Positions 55,025-64,000 of a stretch of DNA of 64,000 nucleotides are shown one piece after another. The number at the start of each line of letters is the position of its first letter. Position 1 is the stretch's first letter. The position numbers and the translations under genes are program-made. The notes under the pieces are model-generated. The model had not been told where the DNA came from, did not search any database, and worked only from the letters and a program-made list of their open reading frames with translations. The stretch is from positions 4,345,501 to 4,409,500 of the forward strand of contig NC_089727.1 in the NCBI RefSeq assembly GCF_035083965.1, read 5' to 3'. Origin of the DNA: Branchiostoma lanceolatum (Eukaryota > Chordata > Leptocardii > Amphioxiformes > Branchiostomatidae).

Positions 55025-55509
55025 ACTACAACAGTGCAACTGCTAAACGTTCAAGTGTAAGAAAGTAAGGAACTGTACTTCTTGAAAGTCCCCTTTCCTC
55101 AGAAATTCAACATTCCTGCGAATACCAGAACTACTCTCTGGCCCTCTGCACAGTAGCAAACGGGTAAGCTGATATCTCGGGACGATTTGAAGGCAGAAAA
55201 TCACGGCAAAAGCAAAAGTAAGACAGCTGAGATCCTCCCCTTCCGGACAGGTCATAGGACTAACCTTTGACCACTAGACTAGACTATACTATTAGTGAAA
55301 AGGGGTACTAAATAGAAATTAAAATGTTTAAACAACACGATTAGATAACAATTTATTATCTAAATGCATTTAATACAAGAGGCATATAATAATTATTGCA
55401 ATTCATCATCCATTCATCTGGATATTATTCTGCTAGTTGTTAAATTTTACTCTACTGCAAGTAGTACATCCCTCATATTGCAAATACTTACTTCGAAAAA
55501 GGAGACAAA
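55025..55509. promoter_or_regulatory. Shared divergent promoter of COMMD5 and VMA21
   Basis: Only 485 bp separate the two start codons, which point away from each other. No other gene or transposon lies between. The VMA21 start is embedded in ACAAAATGGCTGAC, which holds an AAAATGGC core. I see no TATA box at a canonical distance. Bidirectional promoter function is inferred from distance alone. Confidence 0.5.
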
Positions 55510-56911
55510 ATGGCTGACACACGGACGACGCATGTAACGTACTACGGGTAAATTTTCAATTTCTCTGATTTCTTTGGCCGTCTGTTGGGACTTGTACACA
55601 TCCCAACGACAGATACAAATATCTTAACTTTTCCGGCGTTTATGTTTATATTGCATTTTCTCATTTGAAGGCAAATTCTTATGTACAATTTTGGGTGGGG
55701 AGGGGGGCACAACATCTCTCACTCGAGTGACATGTGATTTGATTGAAAAAGGGAAAATGTCGTATAATAATTAACATTACCTATCTTTCTAGCCTGAACT
55801 GCACTATTTGGTCGGATCCCCTTGATGTAATGTTGTCTAGATTGTATGTAGAACAACTTATTTTTGTTGCAAGCCCTAGCCTTTTGATGTGTATAATTCC
55901 ACGTTTATGACAAAACGTTGAATGAAAACATACAAAGCACTTTGCGTCTTTTGTCCATCATGTCTGTGGCCTCTGTGCAAATCAGGTCAATCATCTACAT
56001 GTATGTGATTATTAAACTATTTACAGTCACAAGTAAGTAGAGCAAAAAGTCAAGGAATCTGCAAACATTTTGTAGCCAACCAACTGAAGATGAAAAAAAT
56101 TCAAGAGGAACCTGGATAATTTTAATTCCAAAAACAACCTAAGAATACCAACTATGTAAAGAATACTAGTTCACATTGAATGAATCACACTGCATGTACT
56201 GATGATGTTATCCAATTCTGTATTTCAGCCCAGACCAAGACAACATCGGGCCCTTCAGGACACTTCTAGTCTTCACTCTCCTGATGGTGACAGCTCCCAT
56301 AAGCCTTTACTTCATGTCTAAGACAATAGTGTTTGAAGGTGGGTCACAATTACTGCATTGTGTAACAAATTGAGGTTTGCCAAATAACACTTGATCTACA
56401 TGTAGCAACTAGATAAAATTGGAAACTTTCAAGTTTCATCCAGGTGCTTGAGTAACTGTTATATTACTTACTACCTGGATGTCTAACCTTTATCAACCCA
56501 GTATTTATGTGTGAATACGGAGAAATAGTATTTTTTCTTAGTTGTTCTCTTTTGATCTTCCCGACCATTTTATTTTAGTGATTAGTCTACATTACAGGAA
56601 CAAGTGTTAACTGACGTAAACCATTGCTTTCTTTCTGTTTTACTTTAAATGCTATGATAAATGTAGTTCATGTATGCTCAACACAAATTGAATAGGTCTA
56701 TTTTATAGTCCAGGTCTCTAACTTTGAGAACGTTTTCTTTGGTTCATCTCCAGGTGTATTTGACGTGGATCCTCAGACTGCTAACATATACGGTGCCATT
56801 GTTGCCGTGGTTACGATACATCTCGTTCTGGCACTGGCTGTTTATGTGCTGTACGGAGACGACCTCGGCTTCAGGACAGTTGCACCACCTCCGAGCAAGA
56901 AGAAAGACTAA
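55510..56911 (+). CDS. VMA21: VMA21 V-ATPase assembly factor, isoform with proximal last exon, 101 aa
   Basis: Exons 55510-55547, 56229-56338 and 56754-56911 join in phase to 101 residues, exactly the length of human VMA21. The protein has two membrane spans, TLLVFTLLMVTAPISLYFMS and AIVAVVTIHLVLALAVYVLY, joined by a short lumenal loop with the family-typical IVFEG. VMA21 is an ER membrane chaperone that assembles the Vo sector of the vacuolar proton pump. This isoform ends PPPSKKKD, with lysines at -3 and -4, a canonical KKXX retrieval signal like that of the yeast protein. It shares exons 1 and 2 with the isoform ending at 57416. The exon 1/2 junction falls within a glycine codon. Confidence 0.9.
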
Positions 56912-57273
56912 CGATCATGTTTCAAGACTTTTCAACAGTAAGATTACTGCTCTTCTGTTCTGACTGTGGGATCAAGAAGCTGGGGACCGAGTGAGATCAC
57001 ACAGTGGATAACAGGAATGTTTTGATTCTAGGATACCCGCAGAAGACATTGACTAATGGGTTCATGATCGTCAACAGTTAAGGATACCCCATGCCCAGAC
57101 CATGATGGAATTTTATAAAATGGGGATTCAAACTAGTGTATACATGTTAAATTCCAGTTGTAAGCTGATAGCTGAAGGTCTTCAACTACCAAATATATTT
57201 CCATGCCAAAATCGTCATTTGAACTTCAGCATATCTGAACATGGACTTGACTGTCTTTCTCTGATCCCACCAG

Positions 57274-57416
57274 GAATGCTGTCTATGGAAGAGAACGATG
57301 CGTACTTCTACGGTGCGATAGTTGCTGTGGTGGTTGTTCACATCATCCTGGTCATGTTCGTGGTGGTGGCGTTCAGGGAAAAGCCAAAGGCAGGATTTCC
57401 ACTCAAACAGGACTAA
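57274..57416 (+). CDS. VMA21: VMA21 alternative last exon (distal), giving a 96-aa isoform
   Basis: After the acceptor CCCACCAG at 57273 an open exon of 143 nt has the same phase as the exon at 56754 and encodes a second version of membrane span 2: DAYFYGAIVAVVVVHIILVM onward, ending PLKQD. It is closer to vertebrate VMA21, which has YFYAAIVAVVAVH and ends KQD, than the proximal copy is. Spliced to 56229-56338 it gives 96 residues. The C-terminal KQD lacks the lysine at -4, so ER retrieval may differ between the two isoforms. The segment between the two exons (56912-57273) shows no intervening gene. It could in theory be a decayed copy, but it has no stops and full family conservation. Confidence 0.85.
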
Positions 57417-58472
57417 TTCACAGGAGAAATCAGATTGTTATCCTGGGAAATGCTTGCATAAGAGGACTTCTGTCAAAGGCTTCTGTGGGGAAAGGGCTAC
57501 ATGTCAGACTGGACAGTGAGTAGTATTGTAGATTTGAAATTGAATGATGTCTGTTTATCCATTCAAGCTTATCTGATTTCACACATGATGATGAGGTTTA
57601 GTAATAGGAGGGTTGAAATACATTAAAATTACACCATTTATCTGCACCAGGCAAGTGTCACAGGCTGGTTTTGTCATGGCACTGTGAAGGTAGATTTAAG
57701 AAATACTACTAGTAGTACTGTAACCTACCTGCACATTCAGGTACACTTTTACATGCATTAACCTGCATATGCAGCAGGTGGTATTTCAGGCCCTAAGATG
57801 AAACGTTTGTGCCTCCACATTTCAGTGTTTATGCAAACATATAACGTTACTGGTGCTTGTCTAATTTGAAGAGCAGTGAGACTTGATCAGCTTTGAGGTT
57901 ATGATGTAAATACTGTACATGTACGAATAGAATTGCATTGTGAAGGTATGGTATTGGCAGTCTTAACCAGTTGTAGATGTATACAATCAAGAATGTTTTA
58001 TTTATAATTTGCCCAATCAGATTTGATTTGTAAATGTACATGCACTTTGGGCCTGAATAGAAAGTGTGGTAGAACATTGACCCAAATTTCAGTACAAAAA
58101 TGATGTGTACTTGTTTTATAACTTGAAGGCAAAAACAATGTAATTTTGTCCCAAGTAAGCTGTTGGTTGTCAATGTAGCATTTGGAATAAGCAAAACTCT
58201 GATTTTGAAATCACAAAGTAGAAGTTAGCCCATCTGAAACATTTTGAAATAGAAGGAGCTTCTTGGAAAATGCATTTAGTGTAATCATGCCAAGTTTAAT
58301 TACAAGGCTATTTCTTCTTAACTTGGCTAGTATTTAGAACCAGATTAAGACTGAACTGAAGAACAATGTATAAAGCTACTATTCCATATTTGAAAGTAAC
58401 ATGGAAAGTTTGCTACCAGTCCTTTTGCCAATAACAAACTTTATACATTTTCAGGCTGATGGTGTAAGAGTA
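57417..58472 (+). other. VMA21 3' region
   Basis: No conserved coding sequence follows the distal stop. The stretch is probably 3' UTR then intergenic DNA converging on AMDHD2. I see no clear AATAAA within the first kilobase. Confidence 0.35.
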
Positions 58473-58627
58473 GCCTCCATAGCAGGCTCTAACCGGCCTT
58501 TTTGGGGGGCTAAATAATACACTTTTTGCAGCCAGCCCGTAACCATCAGCCACCCTGTAACTATCTGGTTGCAAAAAGTGTATTATTTAGCCCCCAAAGA
58601 AGGCGGATTAGAGCCTGCTATGGAGGC
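58473..58627. mobile_element. TA-flanked foldback MITE, sister of 23690-23843
   Basis: A 155-bp element with ends GCCTCCATAGCAGGCTCTAA and complement, flanked by TA on each side. Its left arm and loop are almost identical to the copy 35 kb away, pointing to recent activity. Confidence 0.85.
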
Positions 58628-59477
58628 TAGTGTAAGAGTGTTTTTCTAGTGTCATGTAACTGTTGAATGTACTGACATTGTGTATTCTCCCATACTGTAA
58701 GAAAAATACAACAAAAGATACAACTGCAGTGAGTTTCAGTTTGTTCCTTTAGCAATATTTATTTGCAATCACATCTGTCTCACAGATATAACACTGATTT
58801 CTGGCACCCAAGGCTAAAATACTTGCTGTGCACGAATAGAATTGTAGTTAACTTAGTACATAGACCTCTGTCCAATTTTCTTTATCATCTTGTCACAAAT
58901 ATACAAGAAAGGGGGTTCCATATCTGCTAGAAATGTTTTCAACACATAATTATAGTGAAATTGTTACAGTGTGGCCAGCAAGGTTTGTGGAAGAATGAAT
59001 ATAATACACAGAGCAGCACATAATAGCACCTAAAATGTTAAAATATGTCATATCAATTTCATTCACAACCATAATCAATCTTACATATCTTGATACCTTT
59101 GAATAATTCAGGTATGAGGATGGTGTCAAAATGGTTATGAGCAATCTATGATAACTTCTTTCACAGAAGATATCTTGATATGGTATTTATCTATTTAGGA
59201 ACAAAAGAAAAGTACACTAATCAGTGCATATATAGCTTATTGCTGAGGTTGTACTCGAATCTTTTTTTGGCATGTCTATATGACACTGCAGTTCTACATG
59301 GTTTTGACGCATCAAACTCAACAATTCTACTGCATGTCTTATCTTAAGGCCACAGTTTTGCTAGGCTCCTGTATTTCATAAGAATGGAATAAAGCGTTGA
59401 AAGTTCTGTGAAAGCAATTACTATGATATACATTTTGCCAAACAAAATCAAAATATCACTTTTTCTATCAAAAGTGC
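58628..59477 (-). other. AMDHD2 3' region
   Basis: No coding sequence. On the minus strand a possible AATAAA lies at about 58757 (TTTATT on the plus strand), which would give AMDHD2 a 3' UTR of about 0.7 kb. Confidence 0.35.
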
Positions 59478-62400
59478 TCAAACTATATCTTTAAATCCAC
59501 TGATACCCTTCCTTTGAACGCCACGTTTATCGTGGTTCCCCTTGACTTTGTCCCACACTAACTCCCCTGCAATGTACGTCGCCTGGACGTTCAACTCATC
59601 ATCGAGTAGGATAAAATCTGCATCAGAGTTGTAGTCCAGAGTCCCCTTCTGAGCTGCAATACCCAGCATCTCTGCTGGGTGGCGTGTGCCGGCCTCCAGG
59701 GCTTCCTCTGTGGAACAGTTTGTCGCCTCTAGAAAGTGTTTGACACACTTGTCCATTGTGACGATGCTGAAAAGGGAAAAGGACAAAAAATTTGGTGAGC
59801 AAAAGGGAACCATAAAGGACTGAAAATCATGGCAAAATAAATATCAGGAACATCGTGAAAGAAGCAGCACTACTGTACTAGTACTTTGTACAAGACATTG
59901 TGACGAGAATATATGCTGGAAATATCACAGATTATGAAGGATTTGTGTAACTTGTTTAAGACTATTGAAGAACATTTTGCATTGAACTCCCAAGAAAATC
60001 TTTGAAAGGCGTGCAAGTTTTCACTGAAGAGGTCAAATATACAGACAGATGTACCAGTAACTCAACATGGCCCTGTACAATAATGTCAAGCCTACAGCTT
60101 ACAGTCTTCTAATAAAGTTATTGGAAATGCTGTCAAAATTTCAAAGTGATAGAAGATTGAAAGAAAGTTTTAAATTATGTGAAGAAACTATCAGAATTCA
60201 GGAGGTAGGAATTGAAAAATATTTTTCTAGGGGTCTTGGAAAATTGATATCTTTACAAGAGAAGGGAAAAGGTCTTGGAGTTTCAAGCCTAACACAGGCT
60301 GACCTACAGCTACTAATACTTGTATTAGACTGCTGCCTATCACAGATGCTGGATCTTGAATATTTGCTTCTTATATACAGAGAGTACAAGAACTTCTGAT
60401 CCATCAGAGATCTCTGAACATCATTAGGGCATGGATGGCTTATTGTACCTTCCAATGAGAGTTTTGGTCCCCAGAACAAAAGCCCTGCCCTCGGGCGTCA
60501 CCTCAAACTCTTGTTGCCCAACTTTGTAGCTGCCGATCGGTAAACCCATGGCCGTGATGGCATCAGTGACCAGCACAATACCTGTAGTGTTCATATGTAA
60601 CACGCACAGGATCAGTACTGGTACTAGGGAAGGAGGGCTATGTAAACCTTTCTGATGCTGGCCCCAATGTTAAACTAAAGCTGAGCATCATGCCATATTT
60701 CATAGTGACTTGGGACATTAAAAATTGCAGTTTACCAAAGAGAAGGATTGAACAAAATGCTGTGGACCATTTTTGAAGAGGAATTATTGTAAAACAACTG
60801 ACTAAAACAACACGAGATTTATTTTGTTCCCTTGCTGCAAATTTTCTTTAATAAATGGGCTGGGGTTGGAATCAGTAAAACAACAGGAAGGAAAAATAGG
60901 GTACAGGATGATGTTTTAGATCCACACCACATATGGCTGTCATGTTCAGCTGTCAGTCATTCTTGGTGCAGGCATCAGAAAAGCAACGGATGGCACACAC
61001 AAACAGCTTAGGGTGTCCCCAGAACATGGAGCATGATTGTGTCAAGTGGAGTTCAGGTTGTAGTGTCATTAATGGTCACCTGTTAGAACGGTACATGTAG
61101 GTAGCCAGTAGATGCAGTCCTAAATGGATTTTGTATGAAAACAATTTTGTTTGCTTTGAAAGAAATGCAACAATGCGACAGCTGTAAAATTCTGTGACAA
61201 CTTTTTGGGAGAAAAGAGTTGAATGGTGAGTTTTGGCTGTAATGGCTTAACACCAGTGCTCCATACAATGGGAGACCCCTGCCTGTTGACAATGGTACCT
61301 TCCACAGAGGGTATTGGTTCCTGAGATGCAGGCTCGACCGTCTGACGTAACATCGACATCTAACTGTCCGATTTTGTGCGTTCCTATTGGGAACCCCATG
61401 GCGTTGATCGCATCGGTGACGACCATCAGCCCTGCGAAGTGTTATGGCATGTACATTTGTGTACAAGAAATACATTTGAACAAAAAATTGTCAGGACAAC
61501 AATAATTCCAAGACAATGGTCGTTTGGCCAATCTAACTTAAGTTTCCAGTTCCAACAATGAAAACAAAATAATGTGTATAGCTGTTTATTGTCAGTTTTA
61601 TAACAATGTTGAACCTTACGAGCCAGAATGACACTGGTTAGTTGTAGATAAATATGTATGGTATGAAAGCAAGCTGGTTAGTTGTGACTTTTAAAAAGTG
61701 ATCTTTCACCATTGCAGGGAAGCACATGAAAAGGGAAATTTTGTTTAAAAGAGGTTTTAATGCATGTGTAGTGTGTAGTAGCAGTGAATACTTCTGCATG
61801 ATGAAATGCTTGTTAGAATGTTAGGATGATAAAAAATGACAATGAATGACATGAGAAAGCAACATGGCATGGAATGATACTGGTTAGTCGATGTGATAGA
61901 AAGACAATGACATGTTATATGGTAGACAACAACAAGATAAGGTCATATTGCAGGGTAGAAATATACATGCAGTTCATTCTTGGACTTTCTCAAATATTTT
62001 GGCACACTTGCAGTTTAAGAGACATTAGAAAGTGCTGAAATAAGCAACTGACTAAACACAAAGCAGATACCCAAGACTTTCTAATGTCAAATCTCTCTTA
62101 CCATTAATTCCTAAAATATATGAGGGTAAGTCAGAATGAAATGTCTTTTGTATCATAGCAGGTTCATTTTTGTATAAAATTAGTTGAAGTTTATCCTAAC
62201 TTACCCTCATACAATGAGAAGAAATGATGTTAGAGTCTTCTGTGATCTAATAATCATATTACAGTGCATTGTTTGTACTGAAAACTGACTTCTAAATGAA
62301 GGATGCCTAACCTTGTGGATGAGCTCTGTAAGCTATCCTTAAGGCAGCGGGGTCTGTGTGGATACCGTCAGCGATCATCCCGTAGAACAGGGTCACTCCT

Positions 62401-63706
62401 TTGGGAATCTTGTGGCTTGTCAGCAGCCCAACAATCCCTGGGTCTCTGTGGTGGAACTGTGGATAGAAACAGGCATTCTATCTTTTGGCATCATTATTAC
62501 CAAGGTAAGCAAAAGACAATACGCTACAATATCATTACCATACTGGAGACATGTAGATGATGGGACAATAATATTACAGATTGAATCTTTCTGCGTAATT
62601 TTCGTTGTGTGAGACATTTTCTTCAAATGTGCATTTTGCTAGTCTCTACTTGTTTAAGACTTTGAGCATTTTTGAAAATGGGTAAAGAAATGTGGCATTT
62701 TCTACCAGTATTACTACGTGTACAAGCACTCTTTTTTTTATATCTCATATTTTTTTTCCTCTCTCCCTTCTCTTTCAAACCAGATTGGTCTGTCTTATTC
62801 ATTGTGTTAAACAATGTACTTACCGGTCCCATGGCGTTAAACAGGTGGGTAATACAGGTGGCACCAGCCTTCACTGCTGCCTCTGCCTGGGACAGGTTAG
62901 CAGAGGAATGTCCTACATTGCAAACAATGAATTAACAATCTTAAACGAGTTTAAACTGTAATTTCCAACACAAAAAATTGGACTTACCCAAATTTTCGAC
63001 CGTACGACATCGGTCTTTGTCAAGGAATGATCCATCCACCGCTGGGGTGACGTCACGTTATGCAGATAGCACACGTGACTCCGTGAGTAGTGGATCGTAA
63101 GTATTGAATTAACAAATTACTTTATCAAGAAAGTTGAAACTTGTATGACATTCAGTAAAAACTTTTCCCAATAGAAATACTGCAAACAAGTAACAAGATA
63201 ATTTATCAAGAAAGTTGAAACTTGTATGAATTTTGTTTTTAAATCATCCTGGTCAGAGAAACATTGTAAATCAATAACAAAGTCCATTATCAAGAAAGTT
63301 GCAACTTGTATGAAATTCAACACAAACTGTCTTGTCACTAAATCAAGACGCTGACTCTAGGGACCTCCATCTTTGCTGTGTTATGCTATGCTGCTGTACT
63401 GTGCTGTACTGTACTGTCACGCAGAGGAAGCTTACTTTTCTCCCTAAATGTTGACAGGTGACAAACCTGCCCAGTGATTCTCCACAGAATACCTACCCAC
63501 AGAAACTCTGATGTTCCTTTTGACGAGTTGCTTGATGATGTCAGACGAATGCTCCAATTCAGGTGCAATGGTGAAGAGCTTGACACCATCCAGGGTACTG
63601 TAGGTCTCCATCACATCATCCCAGCCCTGGCGGAACTTCTTAAGGTACTTTTCTGGATGAGCTCCCTTCTTGTCTTTGCTGATGAAGGGCCCCTCAATAT
63701 GTATTC
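59478..63706 (-). CDS. AMDHD2: AMDHD2, N-acetylglucosamine-6-phosphate deacetylase (3' part, partial)
   Basis: Exons on the minus strand, in transcript order: 63497-63706, 62824-62912, 62312-62456, then either 61299-61431 or 60449-60581, then 59478-59766 (stop). The enzyme removes acetate from GlcNAc-6-phosphate to give GlcN-6-phosphate and limits the hexosamine pathway. Family landmarks: [19 protein letters not shown] (metal-site Glu), [14 protein letters not shown] and THLFNAMGP (metal-site His), [12 protein letters not shown] and [17 protein letters not shown] (substrate pocket), VTDAI (catalytic Asp) in both alternative exons, and [19 protein letters not shown] near the end. All junctions keep phase. 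The first exons lie beyond the right edge. The C-terminus extends about 15 residues beyond the last ELVW-like block, as a basic tail. Confidence 0.93.
60449..60581 (-). CDS. AMDHD2: AMDHD2 alternative active-site exon, version A (downstream)
   Basis: A 133-nt exon with AG and GT borders encodes [17 protein letters not shown] and continues to GTKTLIG. It contains the catalytic Asp of the TDA motif and the GTKTL loop that lines the substrate site. It is closer to the vertebrate sequence (VLVTDAI, GQQE, GTKTL) than version B. The two versions are identical at 26 of 45 residues. The plus-strand ORFs across it are antisense shadows. Confidence 0.9.
61299..61431 (-). CDS. AMDHD2: AMDHD2 alternative active-site exon, version B (upstream)
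   Basis: A 133-nt exon, same length, same phase and same borders as version A, encodes [17 protein letters not shown] and continues to GTNTLCG. The catalytic Asp is kept; neighbours differ (Lys to Asn in GTKTL, Leu to Phe after AMG, Cys near the end). It has no stop or frameshift. Its use with version A in one transcript would break the frame, so the pair behaves as mutually exclusive. Confidence 0.9.
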
Positions 63707-63759
63707 CTGTGTGGATCATTAGTTAAAAGTTAAAATCCTCCCACACCATAATTGATGTA

Positions 63760-63970
63760 TAAGGCGGTGCCCATCTCCGTTTCATAGCCCTGGGCCACAC
63801 TGTGGTGCAATCACTGTAGCAGGGGGCTAGTACACTGGCAGTGAAGTGTGTTTAACTTCCTTACTGTTTCAGAAGTATGTACCATTTTTATAAAGTCTTT
63901 GGTAAGACTCAATGCGCCTCTTGTCCAGAGGTGTCCTACCTGGAGCTAGAACCCCAGTCCTTCTGGTCCA
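63760..63970 (-). mobile_element. SINE-like repeat, second copy
   Basis: Shares GTGCCCATCTC, CATAGCCCTnGGCCACAC, CTGTAG(C)AGGGGGC and CACTGGCAGTG in order with 6460-6560. The tRNA-like head, towards 63960, is more diverged (GGTTCTAGCTCC as a weak B box). It lies in an AMDHD2 intron at the window edge. Confidence 0.55.
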
Positions 63971-64000
63971 AGTAATTTAAACCAGATGTGGCAAGTACCA

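Noticed and set aside
54833..55039. Extended COMMD5 start upstream of 55024
   Set aside because: The longer frame would begin at TTG (55039). The ATG at 55024 gives a protein of the family's usual length.

Overview
The window is animal nuclear DNA. All five gene families with conserved proteins are split by GT-AG introns, and four of them can be rebuilt with intact reading phase across every junction I checked. The orthologue set is deuterostome-like: BLTP1/KIAA1109, an ST8Sia-type sialyltransferase, a single LONRF gene, COMMD5, VMA21 and AMDHD2. The intron and intergenic DNA is dense with short, almost perfect foldback elements. The best guess is a cephalochordate (Branchiostoma-like); that assignment is inference.

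Layout from left to right. (1) 45-7925 (+): the last ten exons, about 637 residues, of BLTP1/KIAA1109/tweek, entering from the left edge; its 3' UTR may run to about 10.27 kb. (2) 10711-13135 (-), plus a non-coding 5' exon at about 14.41-14.52 kb: a 373-residue GT29 sialyltransferase of the ST8Sia type. (3) 14.5-25.9 kb: a repeat-rich intergenic block with a 52-bp tandem array, several foldback MITEs, a cluster of seven CACGTG boxes with two copies of a TATA-bearing module, and an open reverse transcriptase fragment of a non-LTR retrotransposon. (4) 25983-35494 (+): LONRF, 11 exons, 760 residues, two RING fingers, TPRs and a LON domain. (5) 39768-55024 (-): COMMD5, 7 exons, 223 residues, with an 11.4-kb last intron full of transposon remnants. 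(6) 55510-57416 (+): VMA21, head-to-head with COMMD5, carrying two alternative homologous last exons. (7) 59478-63706 (-): the 3' part of AMDHD2 (GlcNAc-6-phosphate deacetylase), with two homologous 133-nt exons for the same active-site segment.

The genes do not form a pathway. What links the window is local duplication of exon material at several stages of decay. There is a functional-looking mutually exclusive exon pair in AMDHD2 and a duplicated terminal exon in VMA21. BLTP1 has a truncated copy of an exon start in an intron and a tandem copy of its stop-codon region. COMMD5 has a 94-bp array that multiplies its last splice acceptor. Mobile DNA falls into several groups: Harbinger-like MITEs with TWA target duplications, TA-flanked foldbacks, hAT-like elements with 8-bp or 5-bp target duplications, and a tRNA-headed SINE.
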